Shown here in pieces: positions 1-7,816 of a DNA stretch of 64,000 nucleotides. The position numbers were made by a program, and so were the translations under genes. The notes beneath the pieces are model-generated. The model did not search any database. It saw nothing but the letters and a program-made list of their open reading frames with translations, and was not told the origin of the DNA. Each line of letters begins with the position of its first letter. Within the stretch, counting starts at the first letter, position 1. The stretch comes from Achromobacter piechaudii NBRC 102461 (GTDB lineage Bacteria; Pseudomonadota; Gammaproteobacteria; Burkholderiales; Burkholderiaceae_B), in assembly GCF_001571245.1 (NCBI RefSeq), contig NZ_BCTK01000013.1:286723-350722 (forward strand). Direction: 5' to 3'.

Positions 1-1200
1 CATGAACGGCACCACCCCGCGCGTGACGTCATCCATCTTCATCTTGCCCACGCCCGCCACCACGTTGAGCACCGCGCCCACGGGCGGCGTCACCAGGCCG
101 ATGGAGTTGTTGATGATGAACAGCACGCCGAAATACACCGGGTCAATGCCGGCCGCGCGCACCAGCGGCATCAGTACGGGCGTTAGGATCAGGATGGTCG
201 GCGTCATGTCCATGGCGGTGCCTACCACCATGACCAACACCATGATGGCCGCCATCAGCAAGATCTTGTTGCCCATGAACGGTTGCAGCATGTCCACCAC
301 CTTGGCGGGCAGGTCGGCCACGGTGATCAGCCAGGCGCTGACCATCGCGGCGGCTATCAGGAACATGACGATGGCGCTGGTCTTGGCGGCAGATACGAAC
401 ACGGCGTACAGCTGGTTGAGCTTCAGTTCGCGGTAGACCAGCGTGGACACCAGCAGCGCGTAGGTCGCGGCGACGACGGCGGCTTCGGTGGGCGTGAATA
501 CGCCCATGCGCAAACCCACCAGGATGATGACCGGCAACATCAGCGCCCATAACGCCTTGCGGAATGCGGTGCCGATTTCCTGGACGGACTTGCGCGGGGG
601 CGGCACCAGTTTCTCGCGGCGCGCGAGCCAGAACCAGGTCAGCCACAGCGCGCCGCCGAGCATCAGCCCAGGAACGATGGCGGCCATGAACAGCTTCGAT
701 ATGGACACATTCGCCGCTACGCCAAAGATCACCAGCCCGATGCTGGGTGGGATGACGGGGCCGATCACGCCGGTGGCTGCGATCAGTCCACCCGCGGTAT
801 CTTTCCTGTGGCCGGCGCTGACCATCATGGGCAGCAGCAAGGCGGTCAACGCGGCGGCATCGGCCACGGCGGAACCGGACAGGGCGGACAGCAGGCAGCC
901 GGCCATGATGGTCACGTAGCCCAGGCCGCCCTTGACGTGGCCCACCAGCGCCAGCGCCAGGTCCACGATGCGGCGCGACAAGCCGCCCACATTCATGATT
1001 TCGCCGGCCAGCATGAAGAACGGCACGGCCAGCAGGGGAAAGCTGTCGGCCCCGCCAATGACGTTCTGCGCCAGGATCTGCGAATCGAATATGTCCAGAT
1101 GCCACATCAGCGCCACGCCGCTTGCCAACAGCGCGAAGGCAATGGGCACGCCCAGCGCCATGACGCCCAGCAGCGACCCCAGAAAAACAACGATGGTCAT
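1..1200 (-). CDS. dctM: TRAP transporter large permease DctM (C-terminus cut by window edge)
   Basis: Large, channel-forming membrane subunit of a tripartite ATP-independent periplasmic transporter. It works with the DctQ subunit and a DctP binding protein to import organic acids using an ion gradient. The 400 codons visible start at ATG 1200 and are almost wholly hydrophobic. They carry DctM features such as an N-terminal VFLGSLLGVMALGVPIAFAL stretch, a glycine/serine-rich LLSALSGSAVADAAAL segment and a GVIGPVIPPSIGLV segment. The family is about 425-430 residues, so only roughly the last 25-30 are missing beyond base 1. The start overlaps the dctQ stop in an ATGA, showing translational coupling. 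It is the last gene of dctP-aroQ-dctQ-dctM. Identification is firm; substrate is inferred only from aroQ in the operon. Confidence 0.93.
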   Translation of the reverse strand, partial: MTIVVFLGSLLGVMALGVPIAFALLASGVALMWHLDIFDSQILAQNVIGGADSFPLLAVPFFMLAGEIMNVGGLSRRIVDLALALVGHVKGGLGYVTIMAGCLLSALSGSAVADAAALTALLLPMMVSAGHRKDTAGGLIAATGVIGPVIPPSIGLVIFGVAANVSISKLFMAAIVPGLMLGGALWLTWFWLARREKLVPPPRKSVQEIGTAFRKALWALMLPVIILVGLRMGVFTPTEAAVVAATYALLVSTLVYRELKLNQLYAVFVSAAKTSAIVMFLIAAAMVSAWLITVADLPAKVVDMLQPFMGNKILLMAAIMVLVMVVGTAMDMTPTILILTPVLMPLVRAAGIDPVYFGVLFIINNSIGLVTPPVGAVLNVVAGVGKMKMDDVTRGVVPFM

Positions 1201-1772
1201 GTGCTTCTCCCCGGCGCGCTCTGTTGGGCGTCGTCCAGAATTTGCTTGATCTGCACGGCCTCTTCGGATTCCTGGATCATGATCAGGTCCTGGTCGCGCA
1301 GCTTGCCGCTCAAGACACGGTAAAGGTCCACCGCGATGATCAGCCCGGCCAGTGTCGAGAACACCAGGCCCGCTGCATACACGATGGCGATGGGCAGGCC
1401 GCTGACCGGCGCGCTGACTTCGGCGTTGATGACGGCCTGTTCCCAACTGCCCTTGAACATCAGGCCCACGATGTAGAGCATGATGATCTGACCCACCACC
1501 AGGCAGATCTTCTTGCCCGCAGTCGGCAGCTTGGCCACCACCATGTCCATGCCCAGGTGGCCGCGTTCCTTCAGCGCGATGACGGCGCCCAGGAAAGTCA
1601 GCCAGATGAACATCCAGCGCGAGAGTTCTTCCGACAAGGTAATGCCGGAATTGAAGCCGTAGCGCGCGACCACGTTGCCAAAGACCAGCACGACCATCGC
1701 CGCCAGCAGCAGGGCGATGGCCATCTCCAGCACGCGGCATGCGCCCGCGATGAGCCTGTCTATGAAGACCAT
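1197..1772 (-). CDS. dctQ: TRAP transporter small permease DctQ
   Basis: Small membrane subunit of the TRAP transporter, 191 residues. The ATG at 1772 is chosen over the upstream extension (to 1850) because an AAGGAG Shine-Dalgarno lies just before it and the protein then begins MVFIDRLIAGACRVLEM, a typical DctQ start. Four hydrophobic segments can be read (about residues 15-40, 50-70, 90-110 and 130-155), and WMFIWLTFLGAVIALKERGH matches the DctQ core pattern. It lies 40 bp after aroQ and overlaps dctM by 4 bp (ATGA), so the two permease subunits are translationally coupled. The C-terminal tail after residue 160 is hydrophilic. Confidence 0.92.
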   Translation of the reverse strand: MVFIDRLIAGACRVLEMAIALLLAAMVVLVFGNVVARYGFNSGITLSEELSRWMFIWLTFLGAVIALKERGHLGMDMVVAKLPTAGKKICLVVGQIIMLYIVGLMFKGSWEQAVINAEVSAPVSGLPIAIVYAAGLVFSTLAGLIIAVDLYRVLSGKLRDQDLIMIQESEEAVQIKQILDDAQQSAPGRST

Positions 1773-1812
1773 GGGCCTGCTCCTTGCACAGAGGGATGAA
1801 CGTTGCGCGTCG

Positions 1813-2256
1813 TCATGCCTTGGCTTCCCGCAGGAGGTCGACCAGCCCACGCAGCGCGGTCAGGTACGAATGCGGGCCCAGGCCTTGCACCGTGCCACGC
1901 ACTGCCGGCGAAATAATCGAATGCGCGCGCCACGTTTCGCGTGCCGCGATGTTTGACATATGCACTTCCAGCGTGGGGAAAGGCATGGCCTTGATGGCGT
2001 CATGCAGCGGCACGCCGTGTTGGGTCAGGCCCGCCGGATTGACCAGCGCGCCCTGCGCCGCGTCGATGTTTTCGTGCAGGAAATCGATCAGCGCGCCTTC
2101 GTGGTTCGATTGCAGCGTCGCCAGCTCAACGCCCAGCTCGCTGGCCAGCGCCGTCAGGCGCTGATTGATTTCCGACAGGGTGGTGGTGCCGTAGATATGC
2201 GGCTCGCGGCGGCCGAACAGGTTGAGGTTCGGGCCGTGCAATACAAGGATCTTCAT
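1813..2256 (-). CDS. aroQ: Type II 3-dehydroquinate dehydratase
   Basis: Dehydrates 3-dehydroquinate to 3-dehydroshikimate, a step shared by shikimate biosynthesis and quinate/shikimate catabolism. The 147-residue length is exactly that of cytosolic type II enzymes. Visible signatures are the N-terminal ILVLHGPNLNLFGRREP, the catalytic loop with Tyr in PHIYG, the QSNHEGALIDFLHE segment, the substrate-binding NPAGLTQHGVPLHDA and the EVHMSNIAARETWR/HS segment containing the active-site His. It sits between dctP (19 bp) and dctQ (40 bp) inside a TRAP operon. That placement suggests a catabolic copy linked to uptake of quinate- or shikimate-like acids (inference). Whether another aroQ serves biosynthesis elsewhere cannot be judged here. 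Confidence 0.93.
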   Translation of the reverse strand: MKILVLHGPNLNLFGRREPHIYGTTTLSEINQRLTALASELGVELATLQSNHEGALIDFLHENIDAAQGALVNPAGLTQHGVPLHDAIKAMPFPTLEVHMSNIAARETWRAHSIISPAVRGTVQGLGPHSYLTALRGLVDLLREAKA

Positions 2257-2275
2257 GATGGATGGGCCGGTGCGT

Positions 2276-3283
2276 TTACTTGCGGATGCGCGCGAGTTCG
2301 TCGTTGTAGAGCTTGACGATGGCGGGGTCGTAGCTGCCGGTGAAGTGATCGATGACCGGTTTGACGACCTGCTGCATGCGGACTTTTTCGCCCGGTTCGA
2401 TCGTGTTGTATTGAATGCCCTTGGCTTGCAGTTCGGCCACCGCCTTCTGCGCGGCCTCGCGGCTGACCTTGCGTTGATAGCCGCGCGCTTCGTCGGCCGA
2501 TTCGTTCATCATGCGTTGCTCGGCGGGCGAGAGCTTGTCCCAGAACTTCTTGCTGACCAGCACGATGTTCGCGGCGTAGACATGGTTGGTGGCGCTGACG
2601 TATTTCTGGACTTCGTAGAACTTGTTCGACAGGATTACCGAGTACGGATTTTCCTGGCCGTCCACCGCTTTGGATTCCAGCGCGCCGTACAGTTCGGCGA
2701 ACGGCATCGGCACGGGGTTGGCTTTGAATGCCTTGAACGTATCCAGGAACACCGGGTTGGGAATGACGCGGATCTTCAGCCCCGACAGGTCTTCCGGCTT
2801 GGTGATGGGATGCTTGGAGTTGGTCACGTTGCGAAAGCCCAGGTCCCAGAAGCCCAGTGCAACCAGCCCTTTCTCGGGAAGCTTGGCGATCAGCGCCTTG
2901 CCCAGCGGGCCGTCCAGCAACGCGTCGGCCTGTCCGAAGTCGGTCACGGAGAAGGGCAGGTCGATCAACCCGAATTCCTTGACGATGCCGGCCAGCGATG
3001 TGGTCGCCGGGGCCGACATTTCCTGCACGCCGCCTTGCAGACCGGACTGCTGCTGCATTTCATTGCCAAGCTGCGACGCCGGGAATTCCTTGACCTTCAG
3101 CTTGCCGCCGCTCTTGGCGGCGAGGATCTCCGCAAACTTCTGCACGCCCGCGCTGACGGGGTGATCGGTATTGTTCAGGTGGCCGAAGCGGATGGTGCGT
3201 TCCTGGACGTCTTGCGCGCTGGCCGTCATGGCGGCCGAGCATAGAACGCCCATCAAGCCCAAGCAGAAAATGCGGGTCTTCAT
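2276..3283 (-). CDS. dctP: TRAP transporter substrate-binding protein DctP (copy 1)
   Basis: Periplasmic solute-binding protein that delivers substrate to DctQM. The 335-residue reading from ATG 3283 begins MKTRIFCLGLMGVLCSAAMT and ends a Sec signal peptide at ASA-QD. An AGGAAG ribosome site precedes it, so the longer open frame to 3454 is not used. The mature part has the DctP layout, with GFWDLGFRNVTNSKHPI, then GLKIRVIPNPVF including the conserved carboxylate-binding Arg, then FAELYGALESKAVDGQENP. It is first gene of the operon with aroQ, dctQ and dctM, and divergent from an IclR regulator. It is clearly paralogous to the DctP at 5204-6235. Confidence 0.93.
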   Translation of the reverse strand: MKTRIFCLGLMGVLCSAAMTASAQDVQERTIRFGHLNNTDHPVSAGVQKFAEILAAKSGGKLKVKEFPASQLGNEMQQQSGLQGGVQEMSAPATTSLAGIVKEFGLIDLPFSVTDFGQADALLDGPLGKALIAKLPEKGLVALGFWDLGFRNVTNSKHPITKPEDLSGLKIRVIPNPVFLDTFKAFKANPVPMPFAELYGALESKAVDGQENPYSVILSNKFYEVQKYVSATNHVYAANIVLVSKKFWDKLSPAEQRMMNESADEARGYQRKVSREAAQKAVAELQAKGIQYNTIEPGEKVRMQQVVKPVIDHFTGSYDPAIVKLYNDELARIRK

Positions 3284-3330
3284 CGTTGTCTTCTTCCTGA
3301 TTTTTGGAATGTTCTCGATGTCTTGGATGA

Positions 3331-3371
3331 CTCGGTAGTGGAATGTAATTCCGAGTGGAATAGTTTTCCAC
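3331..3371. promoter_or_regulatory. Candidate IclR operator pair between dctP1 and iclR1
   Basis: Two adjacent inverted repeats lie in the divergent intergenic region. GTGGAA-TAGTT-TTCCAC (3355-3371) is perfect over 6-bp arms. GGAAT-GTA-ATTCC (3340-3352) is flanked by a matching CTCGG/CCGAG pair. GGAA/TTCC arms with a short spacer are the known form of IclR-family operators. Site and position suggest control of the TRAP operon and autoregulation; binding itself is inferred. Confidence 0.5.
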
Positions 3372-3412
3372 CTAGGGTTATCATCCATTACCCCATTACT
3401 TGTTGAGATGAC

Positions 3413-4234
3413 ATGGCCGGAGTCCTCGAACGCGCGCTCGCCGTCATGGAGCACCTATCCTCCAGACCCGAAGGCGTGCCGCTAGCCTCGCTTGCGCAGC
3501 AGTTGGAAATCCCACAAAGCGCCGCCCATCGCTTGCTGACGGACCTGTGCCGTTGCGGCTATGTCAGGCAGATCCGCGATCACGGTGACTATGCGCTGAC
3601 GGCACGCGTCGCCTCTATCGGTCTGAGCTATCTGGCTGCCACCGGCATCGTCGATATCGCCCAGCCGCTGGTCGACCGGCTTGCCGACATTTCGGGCGAA
3701 CTGGTGCGGTTGGCCATCGTCGACAACGAGCGGCTCACCTGGGTGGCCAAAGCGCAAGGCGCGCGCCATGGCCTGCGCTATGACCCTGAAATGGGCTCGG
3801 ACGCCAGGCTGTCTTGCAGCGCTTCCGGGCATGCATGGATGTTGACGATGTCGGACGAGCGCGCGCTGGATCTGGTGTCGCGGCAAGGCTTCGGATCGCC
3901 CTCTGAATACGGGCCGAACGCGCCGACCACGATCGCGGCGCTGACGAAAATGCTGCATGCGGGCCGCAAGCGCGGCTACGCAATGATCAACGAAGTGTTC
4001 GCGCCGGGCATGACGGCCATGGCGGCGCCAGTGCAGCGCAAGGGTGAAGACGCCATCGGCGTGCTCAGTATCGCGGGCCCGGCCATGCGGCTGACCGAAG
4101 CGCGCATGGTGGAGCTAGGCCCGCACTTGCTGGCAGCCACGGAAGAACTGGCGCTGGCCAGCTTGGCCTCCCCGATGTTTCGCAAGCGTTTCCCCATGCA
4201 GGGCCGCAACGCCGACGAGGATACGGTCAAGTAA
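3413..4234 (+). CDS. IclR-family transcriptional regulator (copy 1)
   Basis: DNA-binding regulator of 273 residues. Residues about 1-65 form the winged helix-turn-helix (VLERALAVMEHLSSRPEGV, then IPQSAAHRLLTDLCRCGYV). Residues about 80-250 form the IclR effector domain, with GELVRLAIVDNERLTWVAKA, the SCSASGHAWM loop and GYAMINEVFAPGMTAMAAPV. It is divergent from the dctP-aroQ-dctQM operon with operator-like palindromes between them, so it probably controls that operon in response to its substrate. Its 3' end overlaps by 8 bp the end of the convergent paralogue at 4227-5060. The ATG at 3413 has only a weak ribosome site. Confidence 0.9.
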   Translation: MAGVLERALAVMEHLSSRPEGVPLASLAQQLEIPQSAAHRLLTDLCRCGYVRQIRDHGDYALTARVASIGLSYLAATGIVDIAQPLVDRLADISGELVRLAIVDNERLTWVAKAQGARHGLRYDPEMGSDARLSCSASGHAWMLTMSDERALDLVSRQGFGSPSEYGPNAPTTIAALTKMLHAGRKRGYAMINEVFAPGMTAMAAPVQRKGEDAIGVLSIAGPAMRLTEARMVELGPHLLAATEELALASLASPMFRKRFPMQGRNADEDTVK

Positions 4235-5060
4235 TCGAGGCCGCGTCGGCGCTGGCGGGCCCGTTGCCCCAGGTGCCCACGCGGGCCGAGCGCAGCAGGG
4301 GCGACGCCTCGCCCGCTTGCGCCAATTCTCCGGCCGCGCGCAGCAGCGCAGGCCCGAACTTTTCCATCGCCTTCACGGTCAGCCGTTGCGACGGCCCCGC
4401 CACCACCAGGATGCCGGTGCTGGCGTGGCCGGGACGGCGTATGGGCGCGGCCATTGCGCTCATTCCGGCGGCGTAGACGTCTTGCAGGATGCTGTAGCCG
4501 CGACGGCGGTGGGCATCCAGGCTGGCCAGCAGCGCGCGGATTGACGTAGGCGCGTTGGGGCCGAAGTCGCGCGGCTTGCCCAGCCCCTGTTCCGTGACAT
4601 AAGCGATGGCCTGGTCTTCCGGCAGGGTCATCAACCACGCGTGGCCCGCCGCGCTGCACGACAGCCGCAGGTCTATACCCATATCGGGGTCGTAGAGCAG
4701 TCCTGATTTTGCGCCCTGCGCCTTGGCCACCAAGGTCAGCCGCTTGCCGTCCACGATGGCCAGGCGCACCAGTTCTCCGGTGGCCAAAGCGAAGCGGTCG
4801 ATGACCGGTTGCGCGATGTCCACTACGCCGGAGCGCCCCAGAAAACTCAGCCCCATCGAGGCCAGCTTGGTCGTCAGCGCATATTCTCCGCGCACCGGCG
4901 TCTGCCGCACATAGCCGTACTTCATCAGTTCATGCAGCGTGCGATGGCAGCCGCTGCGCAACTGATTCAAGTCGTCGGCAACAGTGGCCAGCGCCACGCC
5001 GTCAGGGTGCTGGGCCAAGTATTCCAGCAACGCCAGTGTTTTTTCAATCGCCCCGCTCAT
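4227..5060 (-). CDS. IclR-family transcriptional regulator (copy 2)
   Basis: Second IclR regulator, 277 residues, plainly paralogous to the neighbour at 3413-4234. Shared stretches include GELVRLAIVD, VAKAQGA, SCSAAGHAW, FGPNAPTSI and AGMSAMAAPI. The N-terminal helix-turn-helix spans about residues 1-65; its recognition helix (QLRSGCHRTLHELMKYGYV) differs strongly from copy 1, which fits the different operator sequence upstream. The start at 5060 has an AGGAG site. It is divergent from dctP2, with a large perfect palindrome between them, and is the likely regulator of that binding protein and its downstream genes. Confidence 0.9.
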   Translation of the reverse strand: MSGAIEKTLALLEYLAQHPDGVALATVADDLNQLRSGCHRTLHELMKYGYVRQTPVRGEYALTTKLASMGLSFLGRSGVVDIAQPVIDRFALATGELVRLAIVDGKRLTLVAKAQGAKSGLLYDPDMGIDLRLSCSAAGHAWLMTLPEDQAIAYVTEQGLGKPRDFGPNAPTSIRALLASLDAHRRRGYSILQDVYAAGMSAMAAPIRRPGHASTGILVVAGPSQRLTVKAMEKFGPALLRAAGELAQAGEASPLLRSARVGTWGNGPASADAASIT

Positions 5061-5098
5061 TGCACGCTCCTGAGGTTTGACGCGGTGAAAATTGCGCG

Positions 5099-5134
5099 CC
5101 GTTCAAATTTTGAATTTGGCCAAAATTTGAACGG
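5099..5134. promoter_or_regulatory. 14-bp-arm perfect palindrome, candidate operator for IclR2
   Basis: CCGTTCAAATTTTG (5099-5112) and its exact reverse complement (5121-5134) are separated by 8 bp. Extra TTCAAA/TTGAAT half-sites lie beside it (5110-5117 and 5137-5145). It is centred in the 143-bp gap between iclR2 and dctP2 and is far more AT-rich than its surroundings. It is best read as a regulator operator overlapping divergent promoters. The arms differ from the GGAA/TTCC sites near the other two IclR genes. Confidence 0.55.
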
Positions 5135-5203
5135 TATTCAAAATTATGCCCTATGCTCGCAGCCACTATTTCGTTGCCGACACCAACCGAGAGAGGGGTT
5201 GCG

Positions 5204-6235
5204 ATGCAAACCAGAAAGCCGTTCGTCCGCCTTGCCGTAAGCGCCGTCGCCACACTGATCGGGTGTTTGACCTGGAGCGCCACGGTGGCGGCGCAAGAGG
5301 TCAAGGCGCGCACGTTGAAGTTCGCATTCAGCTTGGCGGAGGACCACCCCTTGGGCCAAGGCGCGAAAAAGTTCGCCGATCTGGTTGCCGAGAAAAGCGG
5401 TGGCAAGATGAAGGTATCGATCTACGCCAACGCGGTGCTGGGCGGCGATCCGCAGAACCTGTCCGCAGTACGGGGCGGCACCTTGGATTTCACCTCGATG
5501 GCCACGGGGCTGCTGGCCGGCATCGACAAGCGGTTCATGGTGTTTGACCTGCCCTTTCTGTTCAACGATGCGCGCGAAGCCTATGCGGTGTCGGACGGCC
5601 CCGTCGGCCAGCAACTGCTGGACGGACTTGGCGCTCACGGTTTGGTGGGCCTGGGTATCTGGGACCTGGGCTTTCGCAACATGACCAACAGCAAGCGTCC
5701 CATCGCCAATGTGCAGGATTTTCAGGGCTTGAAAATCCGGGTCATTGCCGCGCCGGTCTACATCGATATGTTCAAGACGCTGGGCGCCAATCCCGTACCG
5801 ATGACGTTCGGAGAAGTCTATGGCGCGCTGGAATCCAAGGCCATCGACGGGCAGGACAATCCGGTAGGTGTGATCCAGTCCGCGAAATTTGCCGAGGTGC
5901 AGAAATACCTTTCGCTGACACGACATATCTATACCGGCATGCCGTTCCTGATGAGCAAGAAAACTTGGGACGGCATGACGCCGGCCGAACGCAAGATCAT
6001 TCAAGAGGCCGCGGCCGAGGCCAAGTCGCAAGAGCGAAAGATATCGCAGGCCAAGGAAGCCGTCGCCATCGAGGACCTGAAGAAGCTGATGCAGGTGAAC
6101 GCTTTGACCGCGCAGGAGGTCGACGGTCTGCGCGACGCCGTCAAACCGGTCGTGGATAAATTCGCTGGCGAGATCGGTCCCGACGTCATGCAGCAGGTTG
6201 CCACGGAATTGTCCGCACTGCGGGCAAAGCGCTGA
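5204..6235 (+). CDS. dctP: TRAP transporter substrate-binding protein DctP (copy 2)
   Basis: Periplasmic DctP-family solute-binding protein, 343 residues. The ATG at 5204 is preferred to 5153: it has a GAGAGGGG ribosome site and starts a signal peptide (RLAVSAVATLIGCLTW, cleavage near VAAQ-EV). GIWDLGFRNMTNSKRPI, GLKIRVIAAPVY and FGEVYGALESKAIDGQDNP match copy 1 at 2276-3283 closely. No dctQM genes follow. Either it shares the DctQM at 1-1772, or it is an orphan receptor, or it serves a sensory or substrate-widening role. It is followed after 2 bp by the gene at 6238. Confidence 0.92.
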   Translation: MQTRKPFVRLAVSAVATLIGCLTWSATVAAQEVKARTLKFAFSLAEDHPLGQGAKKFADLVAEKSGGKMKVSIYANAVLGGDPQNLSAVRGGTLDFTSMATGLLAGIDKRFMVFDLPFLFNDAREAYAVSDGPVGQQLLDGLGAHGLVGLGIWDLGFRNMTNSKRPIANVQDFQGLKIRVIAAPVYIDMFKTLGANPVPMTFGEVYGALESKAIDGQDNPVGVIQSAKFAEVQKYLSLTRHIYTGMPFLMSKKTWDGMTPAERKIIQEAAAEAKSQERKISQAKEAVAIEDLKKLMQVNALTAQEVDGLRDAVKPVVDKFAGEIGPDVMQQVATELSALRAKR

Positions 6236-6237
6236 TC

Positions 6238-6948
6238 ATGGCGCTGCTTGGCAAGGCGGCCATCGCCATGTGGTGGGACATCGCGCCGGCCTGGCGCTCG
6301 GAATTTGAAGACTGGCATTCCCATGAGCACTTTCCCGAACGCATGGGCGTGCCGGGCTTTCTGCGCGGTTCGCGCTGGATAAGCGCTCATGGTGGGCAAG
6401 GGTTCTTCGTCATGTACGAGCTGGACGCCTACGCCACCCTGAGTTCGCCGGCTTACCTGGGCCGGTTGAATCGGCCCACGCCGTGGTCCACCAAGCTGAT
6501 GCCGCAGCATCGCAACATGATCCGCAGCCAGTGCAAGGTGCTGGAAAGCGTCGGCGGCGGCCTGGCAAGATACGCGCTGACCCTGCGCCTGTCACCGCGC
6601 GACGGCGGCCAGGACGGGTTGCGGGCCTATCTGAAAGCGTATGCGGACGCTGCCTGCCTGCGTCCCGGCATTACGGGCGCCCACCTGCTCATGACCCAGA
6701 CCCCCGCGATTCCCCAGACCACCGAGCAGGCCATACGTGGTGCCAAGGACGGAGTCGCCGACTGGATCTATGTGGTCAACGGCTATGAAATCAACGCGGT
6801 CGCCGCTTGCGAAGGCGAGCTGCGCACAGCCGAGGAACTGGCGTTGCACGCGGAGCCGGCGGCGTTGTGGTCGGACATTTACTGTCTGTCGCATAGCTTG
6901 GAAGTGTTATCCCCGACTCCCAAGCACCAAAACTTCGTCGACAATTGA
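6238..6948 (+). CDS. Conserved hypothetical protein, probable dimeric alpha/beta-barrel (EthD-like) fold
   Basis: A 236-residue soluble protein without signal peptide, starting 2 bp after the dctP2 stop and so in the same operon. The N-terminal half contains WHSHEHFPERMGVPGFLRG, the kind of W-x-H-E-H...P segment seen in EthD-like and other dimeric ferredoxin-fold barrel proteins. Such proteins typically act on small, often aromatic, organic molecules. A second, more degenerate repeat may occupy residues 110-220, giving a two-domain barrel. The operon context suggests a catabolic role on the compound imported through DctP2. I do not recognise a specific enzyme, and the assignment rests on pattern only. 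Confidence 0.7.
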   Translation: MALLGKAAIAMWWDIAPAWRSEFEDWHSHEHFPERMGVPGFLRGSRWISAHGGQGFFVMYELDAYATLSSPAYLGRLNRPTPWSTKLMPQHRNMIRSQCKVLESVGGGLARYALTLRLSPRDGGQDGLRAYLKAYADAACLRPGITGAHLLMTQTPAIPQTTEQAIRGAKDGVADWIYVVNGYEINAVAACEGELRTAEELALHAEPAALWSDIYCLSHSLEVLSPTPKHQNFVDN

Positions 6949-6976
6949 GTGATATCCCACTTCGATATCCCTCTCC

Positions 6977-7441
6977 ATGACCACCGCCGACCATCCCTTT
7001 CTTGCTTCCCTGACCCTCAATACCAGCGAAGACGGCCTGCGCTATCTGCAAGGCAATATCGACACGTCGCCCGACATCAATGGGGGGCAGGTCTACGTTT
7101 CCGTGCAAGTGCTGGCGGACTCCCGCGATAACGAAGCCGGGCTGGCGGCGTTCGAGCGGATCATCGCCGATCTGGGCGTGTACATCGGCAAGGCGTCCGC
7201 GTACCTGGAAGAGGTCTACCGCAGCGAGCCCGCCTTGCTGGGTTGCGATGCGTCCTTCCAGTTGCCGGCCGGCATGCCCCTGGTGGACGGCCCGGAGATC
7301 ATTTTTCACGGCGAGGAAGAATGGTCGATCCTGTTCGCCGAAGGCGTGTTCCCCATCTGCGAGCCCTACGGCATCATGGTGAACTTCGAGGATGGCGAGG
7401 TCGCCGACTTCACCGACCTGTCGGGCGCCGAGGACGATTGA
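6977..7441 (+). CDS. Hypothetical acidic cytosolic protein
   Basis: A 154-residue protein that I do not recognise. It is strongly acidic, rich in Asp and Glu especially in the last 40 residues (FEDGEVADFTDLSGAEDD), with no signal peptide or membrane segment. The middle reads as alternating strands and helices (GQVYVSVQVLADS, AFERIIADLGVYIGKASAYL). It follows the previous gene by 28 bp, in which an octamer GATATCCC is repeated. Codon use and third-position GC are like neighbouring genes, so it is a real gene. Function is unknown. Confidence 0.65.
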   Translation: MTTADHPFLASLTLNTSEDGLRYLQGNIDTSPDINGGQVYVSVQVLADSRDNEAGLAAFERIIADLGVYIGKASAYLEEVYRSEPALLGCDASFQLPAGMPLVDGPEIIFHGEEEWSILFAEGVFPICEPYGIMVNFEDGEVADFTDLSGAEDD

Positions 7442-7529
7442 TCGTCCGTCCGGCTACGACTTGGAACGAATATTCGACGTTTGGCTTGCTATAAAGATGG
7501 ATTGCCACCGCCATCTTGGGCCAGGAAAA

Positions 7530-7796
7530 ATGTTGATTCGATTGCTGAGTCGCCCCGCCGTGGTGCTCGTTGTTGCCGCACTCTCCGCTTGTTCCTCCAC
7601 GAAGCCACCCGCCCCCAGCACGGCTACCGGCGCAGCCGCTGCAGAAGAGCGGGTCGTCGCCGACAACTGCAAGATCCTGCGCAGCCGCTGCATTTTTGAA
7701 GGGTCTTACGATGCGGGCGAGCGCAACTATGCCGAGCTGGAAGCCAAGCGCCTGAACAAGGCCGAATTGGATCGGCTGCGCCGCATGGCGCAATAG
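7530..7796 (+). CDS. Small hypothetical lipoprotein
   Basis: An 88-residue predicted lipoprotein. The ATG at 7530 with an AGGAAA ribosome site is chosen over the long upstream frame. It begins MLIRLLSRPAVVLVVAAL and has a lipobox LSAC with the acylated Cys near residue 21. The following SSTKPPAPSTATGAAAAEE stretch is a flexible linker. The C-terminal 45 residues carry two Cys (NCKILRSRCIF) and a charged helix ending LDRLRRMAQ. It would be anchored in the inner or outer membrane. Function is unknown. A perfect hairpin overlaps its stop codon. Confidence 0.72.
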   Translation: MLIRLLSRPAVVLVVAALSACSSTKPPAPSTATGAAAAEERVVADNCKILRSRCIFEGSYDAGERNYAELEAKRLNKAELDRLRRMAQ

Positions 7797-7816
7797 TCCG
7801 GACAGCGTCCGGACTA
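7794..7816. terminator. Hairpin at the end of the lipoprotein gene
   Basis: TAGTCCGGAC - AGC - GTCCGGACTA is a perfect 10-bp stem with a 3-nt loop beginning at the stop codon. There is no immediate T tract (TTTTT begins about 18 bases later), so it may end transcription weakly or stabilise the mRNA 3' end. Confidence 0.5.
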
